From contig NZ_CP019645.1 of assembly GCF_001999985.1 (NCBI RefSeq), positions 62,001 to 126,000 on the forward strand: DNA of 64,000 nt, given 5' to 3'. Origin of the DNA: Helicobacter bilis (GTDB lineage: Bacteria > Campylobacterota > Campylobacteria > Campylobacterales > Helicobacteraceae). The notes beneath the pieces are model-generated. The model was given only the letters and a program-made list of their open reading frames with translations, had not been told where the DNA came from and did not search any database. The translations under genes and the position numbers were made by a program. Positions 1 to 8,798 of this stretch are shown piece after piece (positions within the stretch are counted from its first letter, which is position 1; each line of letters begins with the position of its first letter).

Positions 1-31
1 GTTTAGAGTATTAGCAACGACTTAAGCAATT

Positions 32-73
32 AGCATTCCATTAAAACTTAAATATGGAATAACATTTGCTAAA
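32..73. repeat. imperfect inverted repeat upstream of the HIT gene
   Basis: TTAGCA and ATTCCAT on the left can pair with ATGGAAT and TGCTAA on the right around an AT-rich loop. There is no U-run directly after it. It could be the end of an upstream transcript or a 5' leader hairpin of the HIT gene; the sequence does not decide. Confidence 0.3.
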
Positions 74-104
74 ACACAATAAATTATAAAGTTAAGGGGT
101 TATT

Positions 105-599
105 GTGCTATCACATATCTATTCACCATGGCGAAGTGGCTACTTTTCATCAGATTGCAGTGAAGAATGTGTATTTTGTGATATAGCAAATAATCCACAT
201 AATGATACAAAAAATCGTGTCTTTTATAGAGATTCTATATGCTTTGGCGTTATGAATCTATATCCATATATGCCCGGACATTTCATGCTTATCCCACATA
301 AACATATTGACACACCAACACTTCTATCACAAGAAGAATGGCAACATTTAAATACCTTATCACAAAAGGCTATCGCCATGTTAGAAGAGTATGGGGCAAG
401 CGGTATAAACATGGGGATAAATATCAAAAAAGCAGCAGGGGCAGGTATCCCAGAGCATTTACACCTGCATTTTGTCCCGCGTTTCATAGGCGATACAAAT
501 TTTATTACCAGCATTGCAAATAGTCGTGTGTATGGTGTCGATTTTGATTCTATTTATGATAAAATTTCATCTCTTGCAAAGAAGCATTTATATAACTAA
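105..599 (+). CDS. HIT-family nucleotide-binding protein
   Basis: This 164-residue protein belongs to the histidine-triad superfamily of nucleotide hydrolases and transferases. The C-terminal half carries the triad HLHLHFVPR after AGIPE, which supplies the catalytic histidine. The N-terminal half has a CVFC pair and PHKH, suggesting a structural zinc site as in Ap4A-phosphorylase-like HIT proteins. The chosen start is a GTG with AAGGGG five bases upstream; no ATG fits as well. The natural substrate cannot be read from the sequence; Ap4A or AMP-type nucleotides are a family-level inference. The ankyrin gene begins 11 bases downstream on the same strand with its own AAAAGGGAA site, so the two may form a short operon. 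Confidence 0.85.
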   Translation: MLSHIYSPWRSGYFSSDCSEECVFCDIANNPHNDTKNRVFYRDSICFGVMNLYPYMPGHFMLIPHKHIDTPTLLSQEEWQHLNTLSQKAIAMLEEYGASGINMGINIKKAAGAGIPEHLHLHFVPRFIGDTNFITSIANSRVYGVDFDSIYDKISSLAKKHLYN

Positions 600-610
600 A
601 AGGGAATAAA

Positions 611-1495
611 ATGAAAAAAATCTATGTTTGTTTATGTTTTATTTTTGGAATCTTAAAGGCAAATCAATATGATTATTTGCTGTTTAGCCATGTTTTAAGC
701 GATGTGGAAAGTGGCTTTGACCTAAAAGCTGATGTAAATGCTAGATGGCAGGGAAACACTCCCTTATATACCGCGGTGAAAAATAATCATTTAGAAATCG
801 CATATTTACTTATCATGGGTGGGGCTGATGTCAATGCGATAAATCATGGAAAGACCGCATTGCATGAAGCCGTGCGTAATAAAAATGCCTATATAACACA
901 ACTCTTAGTAACCGCTGGGGCAAAAGTAAATATACAAGATGAGAGTGATGGTAACACGCCCTTGCATTATGCGGCATTAAATAGCGATAGACAAACGCTT
1001 AATATCCTTACAAACGCACAAGGCGATATGAATACTCCAAATTTTCAGGGCATAACTCCCGCTCAAATTGCAATGAGAGAGATTACAATCCCCCCAATAA
1101 TCATTGAAGACTACAATCTTGCGGTAAGTGCAAGTGCGTTTAAAATCACAAATAGTGCGGTTATTTTTAATATTAGAAATCTTACAAATGAGCCTTTGGT
1201 TATCTTTAATACAGGCTTATATCTTAATGGTAACTTAATCGCAAGTAGTCAAAAGCCACTCACAATCCCTGCTGGCACAACTATCACAAATATTAATACC
1301 ATACCGATTGGCACACATGGAATCTACGCCTTAAAAGTCGATAAAGATGGGCAAGTCGATATTAAAGCTGGATTTAGCATCGACTATCAAGCAGAAGGCA
1401 GAATGGAGAGAGCATTTAATAGCACAACAATGAAGCTAAGATTGTGGAATCCACCGCCAAAAAAGCAAACAAAGCCTAGAGATTCTGAAAAATAG
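611..1495 (+). CDS. secreted ankyrin-repeat protein
   Basis: The 294-residue product starts with a basic and hydrophobic signal-like segment (about residues 1-18, ending near KAN), so export to the periplasm is likely. Residues about 45-155 form three to four ankyrin repeats, recognised by the phrases NTPLYTAVKNNH, GADVNA, GKTALHEAVRN, GAKVN and NTPLHYAALN. The rest (about 165-270) is beta-rich and I do not recognise it; the extreme C-terminus is basic. Ankyrin repeats bind proteins, so a periplasmic scaffold or inhibitor role is possible, but no partner is evident. It follows the HIT gene by 11 bases, with an AAAAGGGAA ribosome site. The start is well placed for the signal peptide. Confidence 0.8.
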   Translation: MKKIYVCLCFIFGILKANQYDYLLFSHVLSDVESGFDLKADVNARWQGNTPLYTAVKNNHLEIAYLLIMGGADVNAINHGKTALHEAVRNKNAYITQLLVTAGAKVNIQDESDGNTPLHYAALNSDRQTLNILTNAQGDMNTPNFQGITPAQIAMREITIPPIIIEDYNLAVSASAFKITNSAVIFNIRNLTNEPLVIFNTGLYLNGNLIASSQKPLTIPAGTTITNINTIPIGTHGIYALKVDKDGQVDIKAGFSIDYQAEGRMERAFNSTTMKLRLWNPPPKKQTKPRDSEK

Positions 1496-2127
1496 CTTAT
1501 TGGCATTTTGAGAGTAATTTTTATAGCATTATGCTATGTATCACAATCTTTAGAGATTCAAACATACAGCCATAAGTTAGAGTATCTTTGTAAAATTTAG
1601 CAACTTAGAATCTTAAAAGCGGTTTTTTAAACACAATAAGCAAATTTACCTTATTTCCTATTTTATTATGAAGCTATAAAAGCTAATGTTTAAAATGCGT
1701 AGAGAGTAAATTGGATTTATGACACATTTATATTAATAATGCAAGACATTATAAGTGTAGATACAACTTGCTGTTACACTATTGTTCAATATATCTATAA
1801 TTTATTGCATTCTCAACTTAGATTTTATTTTGCATGAAATCTGAATTCTAAAACAGCTTGTTGCGTTGAAGAACACGAAACTTCTATGTATATGTGTGTC
1901 TAAACAAAGTTTAGATTCCGTAAATATGTTTTTTACTCAACACACAAAATAAAGATTTGCAACAAACGCAAAGAACTTAGAATCTAATTGATCCTGTATC
2001 CCATTAAAGCTAGGAATCCAATCTCTAAACATTTTAAATCTCAATATACTAAAAGGGGTAGGGGGGATTTAACTATCTAAACAATATGTGATAAATCCAA
2101 GCAAGATTTAAGAATACAAGATAGAAT
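1496..2127. other. long intergenic stretch without a supported gene
   Basis: About 630 bases between the ankyrin gene and argB, which converge. It is AT-rich, has stops in all frames, and contains several copies of the AGATTCT/AGAATCT word found all over the window. A GGGGTAGGGGGG run lies near 2055-2066. I see no tRNA, no clear terminator and no repeat array. Confidence 0.6.
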
Positions 2128-3000
2128 CTATTTCTTTAATATTGCTGTGCCTATGCCTTTATTTGTAAAAAACTCTAGAAGTAGGCAATGCTGCACTCTT
2201 CCATCGAGTATATGCACACGAGAAACGCCATTGTGAATAGCATGTATGCAACTTTGTAACTTTGGTATCATACCGCCGCTTACTTTGCCTGTGTCGATAA
2301 GATTTTGTGCCTCACGCAAACTAAGCTCTGAAATAAAAGAATCTTTATTATCATAATCCTCATACACGCCCTCAATATCACTCAAAAACACAAGCTTTTC
2401 AGCATGTAGGGCTTCAGCAATCGCACATGCTGCATCATCGGCATTAACATTGTAGCTATTATGATCGCTCCCTATACCAACAGGGCAAATCACAGGCACA
2501 AAGCCATCTTGCAAAATCGCACTTACAAGTGTCGTATCCACATGCACTACTTCGCCAACATAGCCAAGATTCTCACTATCCTTTGGTCGCACTTGCAGCA
2601 TTCTGCCATCTTTGCCACTTATGCCGCATGCTTGCACGCCAAACTCACATAACATACCCACGATGTCTTTACTGATTTTATTTAACACCATTTCAACGAT
2701 TTTCATCGTATCTTTATCAGTAACCCTTAAGCCGTCCTTAAACTTTCGTTCAATCTTTACGACTTCTAGCCATTTATCAATATCCTTGCCCCCGCCATGC
2801 ACGATAATGGGTTGGAATCCGATTGAATGAAGTAGGGCTACATCGCGTATCAAACTTTTTTGCAATTCTTCGTTTAACATGGCACTTCCGCCATACTTTA
2901 TCACCATTGTTTTGCCACGGAATAGCTGGATATAGGGCAAAGATTCTATTAATATTTTTGCCTTGTCTTGCCACTCTTTCATTGACTTTTCTTTGTCCAT
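2128..3000 (-). CDS. argB: acetylglutamate kinase
   Basis: ArgB phosphorylates N-acetyl-L-glutamate with ATP, the second step of arginine synthesis, in the cytoplasm. The 290-residue length is normal. Family marks are VIKYGGSAM near residue 33, IVHGGGKDI for the substrate loop, an NADDAA segment in the nucleotide-binding half, and KLVFLSDIEGVY followed by GGMIPKL. The first ATG has AGAAGGA about eight bases upstream, so I keep it, although the ATG at residue 7 is possible. No other arg gene is beside it; carB, which feeds both arginine and pyrimidine synthesis, lies about 32 kb away. The spacing to the FkbM gene upstream (about 160 bases) suggests separate transcription. Confidence 0.95.
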   Translation of the reverse strand: MDKEKSMKEWQDKAKILIESLPYIQLFRGKTMVIKYGGSAMLNEELQKSLIRDVALLHSIGFQPIIVHGGGKDIDKWLEVVKIERKFKDGLRVTDKDTMKIVEMVLNKISKDIVGMLCEFGVQACGISGKDGRMLQVRPKDSENLGYVGEVVHVDTTLVSAILQDGFVPVICPVGIGSDHNSYNVNADDAACAIAEALHAEKLVFLSDIEGVYEDYDNKDSFISELSLREAQNLIDTGKVSGGMIPKLQSCIHAIHNGVSRVHILDGRVQHCLLLEFFTNKGIGTAILKK

Positions 3001-3161
3001 TTGTGTATCCTTCTGGTTGTAGAAAAATCTTATTGTAGCATATTTATTGTGTGAATATTGTTTTATTGTTGCTTAGAATCTAGTGTGTGGTGTAAAGTTT
3101 TGACATATTTTTGGTTTGTTTGGCAGATAGCCATACAATGTAATTATATTTAGAAACTAAA

Positions 3162-4046
3162 TTAATATTTATATTCAACGTATAAAGATTTTACAAACAT
3201 AATATCCCACGCATTTTGTAGCAATACGCGATAGCCTTTTGTGTGTAAAAAGTCTATTATTTGCTCTTTAGATTCTGTGTAATTATGCTCTATTGTCATC
3301 ACGCTGAAGCTATATTTGTCAAAATCTATGCCTTTTAGCACTTCCATTTCACCACCCTCAACATCTAAAGTCATAAAATCTATATGAAAAATATTGGGGT
3401 AATTTTGCATAACTTCATTAAAAGTTGCAGTTTGCACTGAAAAAGTCTTAGTTTGCCCTAACTCATCAAGGCGACCTTTATGGTGCTGTGTCAAGTTTAG
3501 CTCTAATGTATCAAGCACAGAACATTCAGAATCTGAAGCTACAAGGGTTGTTGTGCCGATATTTTTGGAGAAAATCGCAAGGTTATAGGTATCACATTTT
3601 CTATTTTTCTTTAATTCTTCAAAGGTTTTTGGATTGGCTTCAACGCAAAATCCATTCCACCCAAGTCGCTCAAATAAATAGCTATTATTAATATTCACTC
3701 CATCATGTGCGCCTATATCGACAAAAAAGCCTCGTTTCTTTTTATGCAGAATAGAATAGGCTAGGGCGTCTTGTCCAAGCTGCCCACAGAATGTTTCATT
3801 TTGCAGGTTTGATAGCCATAGAGAATCTATGAGATATTCAACTCGATTTACCTTTTCCTGCATGTTGAGTAAAATGCTCTCATTGCTGTATTTTTTCTTC
3901 TTACGCTGATATACTGGGATACCAAATAATTTATATCGCTTTCTTATGCTGTTTCGAATCTGTTTTTTATGTGTCGTGAGTAGGGGGATACCCAATATCT
4001 TTCTTACTTCCTTATTGCCATCTATCTCTTTACTGATAATACCCAT
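3162..4046 (-). CDS. FkbM-family methyltransferase
   Basis: This 294-residue protein has a C-terminal FkbM-type SAM-dependent methyltransferase fold (about residues 100-280). The SAM site reads GFFVDIGAHDGVNINNS, followed by GFCVEANP and later MTLDVEGGEMEVLKGI. FkbM enzymes O-methylate sugars or other metabolites; a surface glycan substrate is an inference. The N-terminal 60 residues are basic and contain two similar phrases, ILGIPLL and LFGIPVY. The start has AAGGGA upstream. A T13 tract on the coding strand (4082-4094) lies directly before a TAGAAT -10 element, so transcription may vary by slippage. Confidence 0.85.
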   Translation of the reverse strand: MGIISKEIDGNKEVRKILGIPLLTTHKKQIRNSIRKRYKLFGIPVYQRKKKKYSNESILLNMQEKVNRVEYLIDSLWLSNLQNETFCGQLGQDALAYSILHKKKRGFFVDIGAHDGVNINNSYLFERLGWNGFCVEANPKTFEELKKNRKCDTYNLAIFSKNIGTTTLVASDSECSVLDTLELNLTQHHKGRLDELGQTKTFSVQTATFNEVMQNYPNIFHIDFMTLDVEGGEMEVLKGIDFDKYSFSVMTIEHNYTESKEQIIDFLHTKGYRVLLQNAWDIMFVKSLYVEYKY

Positions 4047-4072
4047 GCTAGTCCCTTATATTTTGATGTCAG

Positions 4073-4094
4073 CTATTCTACAAAAAAAAAAAAA
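4073..4094 (-). promoter_or_regulatory. T13 tract abutting a -10 box, FkbM gene promoter
   Basis: On the minus strand a run of 13 T (4094 to 4082) is followed by G and TAGAAT (about 4078-4073), 27 bases before the start codon of the FkbM gene. The same T-run, G, TA(A/G)AAT layout occurs at 26874-26888 and 62467-62487. Length changes in such tracts alter promoter strength in H. pylori; that is known for the genus and inferred here. Confidence 0.6.
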
Positions 4095-4497
4095 CGATTC
4101 AAGAGATAATGAAAAATAGCCTTAGTTTTATATTTTTAATTTGCATTGAGGTTGCATAATGGAATACAAAGGATTCTATAATTTAAGGGTTTTGGAGTTT
4201 CAAAGCTATTTCATTTATGGAATAGGGTAGGGCGGTGCAATCTATTCTTACAACAAGCCTTACTCTATTACTAGATGTATTTAATGATACTAAAAGCATT
4301 TAAAGTTATTTATATGGTAATTTTATAGTCAATATAATCAAAATTTCTATATATTTTTACTAAATATTTATGATTATTAGTAATTAATTGATAAAAAGTA
4401 AATAAAATTTCATGTTAATCTTTTACACGAATGCAGAATCAGAGTGTTACAAAATGATGAGTTCTTGTGAAAGTAATCTTAATTAAGTGAGGTTGAA
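4095..4497. other. AT-rich intergenic stretch
   Basis: About 400 bases between the divergently oriented FkbM gene and the small HTH-like gene. It must hold the promoter for the HTH-like gene. It contains GGGTAGGGCGG near 4225, a short G-rich word that recurs in other gaps of this window. I see no RNA gene or strong hairpin. Confidence 0.5.
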
Positions 4498-4758
4498 ATG
4501 ACTATTGAAAATTTTGAACATCAGCTAAAAGTGCTGAAACTGAAAAAAAAAGAATTTGCGGCAATGGTAAATGCGGGATATACTGGGGTTGTAGGCTGGA
4601 ATTCTCGCGGCACAACGCCTGAATGGGTAGATAGTTGGCTTGCAAACTATGCAAAAGCAAAGAAATATGATGAGATCAGAACAATCATCGAAGATAAATT
4701 AGAGGCTGATGATAGAGAAGAGGATAAGGCACAAATTTATGGCGGCATGAATATATAA
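4498..4758 (+). CDS. small HTH-like (Cro/XRE-type) protein
   Basis: An 86-residue acidic protein. Residues 4-55 resemble a Cro-like helix-turn-helix: LKVLKLKKKEFAAMV, then NAGYTGVVGWN (a recognition-helix-like segment) and TPEWVDSWLANY. The C-terminal 30 residues are charged and probably helical. DNA binding is inferred; I see no adjacent operator or target gene. The ATG is preceded by GAGGTTGAA, an acceptable ribosome site. It stands alone between a 400-base and a 600-base gap. Single genes of this type often derive from prophage or plasmid remnants, but nothing nearby supports that. Confidence 0.6.
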   Translation: MTIENFEHQLKVLKLKKKEFAAMVNAGYTGVVGWNSRGTTPEWVDSWLANYAKAKKYDEIRTIIEDKLEADDREEDKAQIYGGMNI

Positions 4759-5364
4759 GCTACTACACAAATCTCTTATATATTTGCTTTAATATTTTTG
4801 CAACGACATTACAGAAAAGTTGTTGTGTGTATATTTGCTATCGTTTTATTACATAGCGTTGCAAGATTGAAGTTTAATTCTTGCTTAAATCTCTCTTTAT
4901 TTCTTATCAATTTATCTTATGGATATTTTTAACTCCATTGTGTTATGTTTTTTGCAATATAGGTTTAGGTTAAGGTGGATTCCATCGATTTCTGTGTAGA
5001 TAAATTCAAAAGCATGTTAAATCAATAATAGCAAAGAATTTATTATGCTTTTATTATTGATGATCGGTAAGAAATTTTATTGTTTAATATATAGATATAA
5101 GTCCAGCAAAAAAACACGAATAAAGCTAAAGCTTACATAAAAATATGGGTTTCTAGCGGATAATCCCATACATGTTTTGCTACGCCTATCTGTGAGATGC
5201 GAGAATGATAAATAAAAATATATGAAAACTTTAATTTTCAAATTTTTATTTATTCAAGGCTCTATCTCTCCCCTTCCATCTTTAGAAAGCAAAAAACATG
5301 CAACTTTAAACCTGTTATTCAATATGGAGTTGCAAATTCTGCGTAATTTATTATTTATAGTATT
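4759..5364. other. AT-rich intergenic stretch
   Basis: About 600 bases between the HTH-like gene and the convergent ABC ATPase gene. A possible 72-codon plus-strand frame (5222-5440) overlaps the 3' end of the ATPase gene antisense and has no recognisable content, so I do not call it. No tRNA or clear terminator is visible. Confidence 0.5.
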
Positions 5365-6141
5365 TCACTCAAAATCAAAAATTGTTAAAAATTGTTTGGC
5401 TCTTTTTGTTTTTGGTGCTTTAAAGAACTCTTGTGCCTGACCCTCTTCAGCCACAACACCACCATCAAAAAACATAACTCTATGACTGATTGCTTCAGCA
5501 AATCGCATTTGATGAGTTACAATAACCATACTCATGCCATCAATTGCCAACGACTTTATAACTTCAAGCACTTCTTTTATCATTTCTGGGTCTAGACTTG
5601 CAGTTACTTCATCAAAAAGCATAACTTTTGGATTCATACAAAGACTACGAACGATTGCTACTCTTTGTTTCTGTCCGCCGCTTAGATCTCGTGGATAATG
5701 ATGTATTTTTTCTTCTAATCCAACTCGCTTTAGCCATTTTAGTGCGTCTTCTGTGGCACTTTCTTTGGTTTTTTTAAGTATTTTACAAGGTGCCAATAAT
5801 ACATTATCAAGCACACTTAAATGTGGAAAAAGCTCATAACTTTGAAAAACCATACCAATTTGTTGCCGCAACACACGCCAATTTGAGTTTGCTTGAATTG
5901 CTTTTCCATCGAAGATAATTTCCCCAGAATCAATACTTTCAAGCCCATTCAAACATCGTAAAAAAGTGCTTTTACCGCAACCACTAGGACCGATAATTGA
6001 AACAACTTCGCTTTCTCTAAGAGAAAAGTTAATACCTTTTAGAATCTGAATTTTACCTTGTGTTTTGTTGTTAAATGATTTGTATAAATTGCGAGTTTCT
6101 AGTAAAACTTCACCAGTTTCATGATGGTGTATCAAATCCAT
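5365..6141 (-). CDS. polar amino-acid ABC transporter ATP-binding protein
   Basis: A 258-residue GlnQ/PebC-type ATPase that would power uptake of a polar amino acid such as glutamine or aspartate/glutamate. Walker A is GPSGCGKST (51-59), the signature LSGGQKQR (153-160), Walker B VMLFDE (173-178) and the switch histidine is in [10 protein letters not shown]. The [11 protein letters not shown] variant of the usual FDEPTSALDPE also occurs in epsilonproteobacterial members of the family. No permease or substrate-binding gene lies beside it: downstream is a gap and upstream is ftsZ (50 bases, same strand). It must therefore work with subunits encoded elsewhere, or it is the remainder of a broken-up operon. 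Confidence 0.85.
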   Translation of the reverse strand: MDLIHHHETGEVLLETRNLYKSFNNKTQGKIQILKGINFSLRESEVVSIIGPSGCGKSTFLRCLNGLESIDSGEIIFDGKAIQANSNWRVLRQQIGMVFQSYELFPHLSVLDNVLLAPCKILKKTKESATEDALKWLKRVGLEEKIHHYPRDLSGGQKQRVAIVRSLCMNPKVMLFDEVTASLDPEMIKEVLEVIKSLAIDGMSMVIVTHQMRFAEAISHRVMFFDGGVVAEEGQAQEFFKAPKTKRAKQFLTIFDFE

Positions 6142-6191
6142 ACCCCTAAATGCAATACAATAAAAGTTTGCATATTTATAATTTTAATACT

Positions 6192-7394
6192 TTAATCTTT
6201 TTGGTTTCTAATATATGTTGGCGTGTCCAAATCATCGTCATCATAATCGCCACTGCTAATTTTTGTCGCTCTATGCACAAAAATATCTGGTGTAGAAGTG
6301 AATAGATTCGGTTCTTTTTGTGCCTGCTGCCCTGCTACTTCTTGTTGTGGTTGTGCTACCTGCGTTGCAACTTGTGGCTTTGCTGGAATCTCTTGCTGTT
6401 TATTTGTTTCAAAGCCTGTTGCGATAATAGAAACACGCACTTTATCCATCTCAAAATCATCTCGTGGCATAGTCCCGAAAATAATATCCGCATCGTCTCT
6501 TGCGGCTTCTTGAATGATTGCCATAGATTCTGAAATCGCAACAAATGGGAAATTAGAGTTAAACTCATAATTCACAATCACACCCATAGAACCATTAATA
6601 GACATATTGTCAAAAAGTGGTGAATGTATTGCATTGGTGATTGCATCATCAGCGGCATTCTCACCCTGCCCTTCACCTATACCCATTAATGCTAAACCTC
6701 TGTGACTCATAACCGTGCGTAAGTCTTCAAAATCCACATTGATTCCCTCATCAGAGTTATTTAAAATCACACTTGAGATTCCATTCACCGCACGCGCTAC
6801 AACATCATCAACATAACTCATGCTTTCTTTATAACCTGTATTTTTACCGATTACACTAAGCAGTTTTGTATTAGGAATAACAACGATAGAATCACAAACT
6901 TCATGCAACTCTTTTAAGCCCTCTTCTGCCAACTTCGCACGGCGACTGCCCTCATAGGCAAAAGGTTTTGTAACAACGCCAATAGTTAATGCACCAGTCT
7001 CTTGTGCGGCTTTTGCAAAAACAGGGGCAGCACCAGTCCCAGTCCCACCACCTAGTCCAGCGGCAATGATGATAAGATCAGAGCCTTGAAGCGCTTGTTT
7101 AATATCATCATAACTCTCTTCTGCGGCTTGTTTACCTTTTTCAGGTTTCATACCTGCACCTAAGCCTTTTGTAAGCTTTCTACCTAAAACAATATGATTT
7201 GACACAGGACTATTGTGCATGTGCTGCAAATCAGTGTTTGCTATCATTAAACGAATGCTTGAAAAAGTGCCTTTATTCTTTAAATGGCGAATAGTATTAT
7301 TGCCACCACCACCTACACCGACAACTGTTATAACTGGAGCATGTCCTATTTCTTCGTTTGGTATTTCTCGTAAATCTACTTCATTGTTATTCAT
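6192..7394 (-). CDS. ftsZ: cell division protein FtsZ
   Basis: The 400-residue tubulin-like GTPase that forms the Z ring at midcell. The nucleotide-binding T1 loop is GVGGGGNNT (26-34) and the tubulin signature GGGTGTG is at 115-121. Residues about 330-385 form a Q/P-rich variable linker. The last residues, LDTPTYIRNQKD, match the conserved C-terminal peptide that docks on FtsA. It lies 18 bases after ftsA on the same strand, the classic arrangement, so both are probably co-transcribed from upstream of the PpiD-like gene. Length and motifs are all normal. Confidence 0.97.
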   Translation of the reverse strand: MNNNEVDLREIPNEEIGHAPVITVVGVGGGGNNTIRHLKNKGTFSSIRLMIANTDLQHMHNSPVSNHIVLGRKLTKGLGAGMKPEKGKQAAEESYDDIKQALQGSDLIIIAAGLGGGTGTGAAPVFAKAAQETGALTIGVVTKPFAYEGSRRAKLAEEGLKELHEVCDSIVVIPNTKLLSVIGKNTGYKESMSYVDDVVARAVNGISSVILNNSDEGINVDFEDLRTVMSHRGLALMGIGEGQGENAADDAITNAIHSPLFDNMSINGSMGVIVNYEFNSNFPFVAISESMAIIQEAARDDADIIFGTMPRDDFEMDKVRVSIIATGFETNKQQEIPAKPQVATQVAQPQQEVAGQQAQKEPNLFTSTPDIFVHRATKISSGDYDDDDLDTPTYIRNQKD

Positions 7395-7412
7395 ATTTTC
7401 ACCTTTAATTGT

Positions 7413-8798
7413 TTAAAATAAATCTTTACTCCAAGCCTTGATTCGTTGTAAGAATGAGGGCTTTTCGTCCTGCGAACTGCTTGTATTCCCAGCTTGATTT
7501 TCAAGTCCATCAGCATTGGGCTGATCTAAATCCCGCAAATCTATCTGAAAATTAGAGTCTGTTTGCATTGTCTGTGTTTGTGTTTCGTAATCAGATTCTA
7601 CCATATTTAACGCATTATGCCTACTCCTAATATTATTTTGTGAATCTTTTTCATAGTTGGTGAAGTTTCCTGCACCATAAAGAATAAGCCCCACCACAAC
7701 AGAACTACTAGAATCTTTTAAGTTATCAAATAAGCCATCTATCTCAGTAGGACGCGCCAAACGCACAGAAAGCGGGCTAAACGCAGCAGAAGCAAACTCT
7801 CGCATGCCCTTTAAATTTGCCATTCCACCTGTAAGCACCACGCCTGTTATCTGTTTTTTTAATCCACTCGTGCCAATAGAATCTGATAATATCCGCAAGG
7901 TTTCCTTTACCCTATCACCCATGACACAATATATATCACGCAAAGGAACATCAATGGTTTCTTCATTATTGCCTATACGCGGGATTTCAAGCACCCTGCC
8001 CTGCTCTTCTGCACTAGGCAAAAGATTCCCAAATTTAATCTTAATTTCTTCAGCAACTTTTAAAGGCGTATTAAGAAATCTCGCCATATCGCTTGAGATA
8101 TGATTAGAACCTACGCCAAGAAAATCGTTATAGCACATAGAGTTACCATCATAGACCATAAGCTCACAAGTTTGCGCTCCCATGTCAATACATGCTACAC
8201 CCAAATCTTTCTCATCTTCATGTAATACCGCAATTGATGCTGCATAAGACGCAAGAACAATGTTTTCAATCTCAACTCCAGCCAATCGAATAGCCTTTTT
8301 GAGATTCTCTAAACTCGCAGTCTGCACAGTAACTATATGGGTATCAACTTCTAAGCGACTACCCGTCATACCTATAGGATCTTCTACATGCTCTTTATCA
8401 TTCAATCTAAAATGATGGGGAAGCACATGCACGATTGAATAATCCTTTGGAATCCCAGCATTATGCACAGCAAAACTCAATGCGGCATTGATAGTGTCGA
8501 TATTAACTTCTCTATCCATTACATTAGCACTGCCGCTTACATTTATGCTTTTTGTATGCGCACCAGACAAGGATACTATGGCTTTTGAGACATCCACTCC
8601 AGCCATTAGCTTTGCTTCGTGGATACTCTTTCTAATGGCACTGCCAGCCTGCTCTATATTTACAATTGCACCTTTCTTAACACCTTGTGTCTTACATGTC
8701 CCAGCCCCAATGATTTGCACATCAGAACCCCTAACATCAGCAATAATAGAGCAGATTTTTGTTGACCCAACATCAACACCTAGAATAATCTTATTCAA
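7413..8798 (-). CDS. ftsA: cell division protein FtsA
   Basis: The 461-residue actin-like ATPase tethers FtsZ to the inner membrane. It opens with ILGVDVGSTKICSII (phosphate 1 loop), has DMGAQTCEL (phosphate 2) and ends its nucleotide site with VVLTGGMANLKG. The extreme C-terminus, FLQRIKAWSKDLF, is an amphipathic helix that fits the usual membrane-targeting sequence, reached through a long acidic and polar linker (about 385-445). The start codon overlaps the stop of the PpiD-like gene by four bases (ATGA), so translation is likely coupled. Confidence 0.96.
   Translation of the reverse strand: MNKIILGVDVGSTKICSIIADVRGSDVQIIGAGTCKTQGVKKGAIVNIEQAGSAIRKSIHEAKLMAGVDVSKAIVSLSGAHTKSINVSGSANVMDREVNIDTINAALSFAVHNAGIPKDYSIVHVLPHHFRLNDKEHVEDPIGMTGSRLEVDTHIVTVQTASLENLKKAIRLAGVEIENIVLASYAASIAVLHEDEKDLGVACIDMGAQTCELMVYDGNSMCYNDFLGVGSNHISSDMARFLNTPLKVAEEIKIKFGNLLPSAEEQGRVLEIPRIGNNEETIDVPLRDIYCVMGDRVKETLRILSDSIGTSGLKKQITGVVLTGGMANLKGMREFASAAFSPLSVRLARPTEIDGLFDNLKDSSSSVVVGLILYGAGNFTNYEKDSQNNIRSRHNALNMVESDYETQTQTMQTDSNFQIDLRDLDQPNADGLENQAGNTSSSQDEKPSFLQRIKAWSKDLF

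Noticed and set aside
5222-5440. 72-codon plus-strand frame before and over the ABC ATPase 3' end
   Set aside because: No ribosome site, no family content and overlap with a secure gene.
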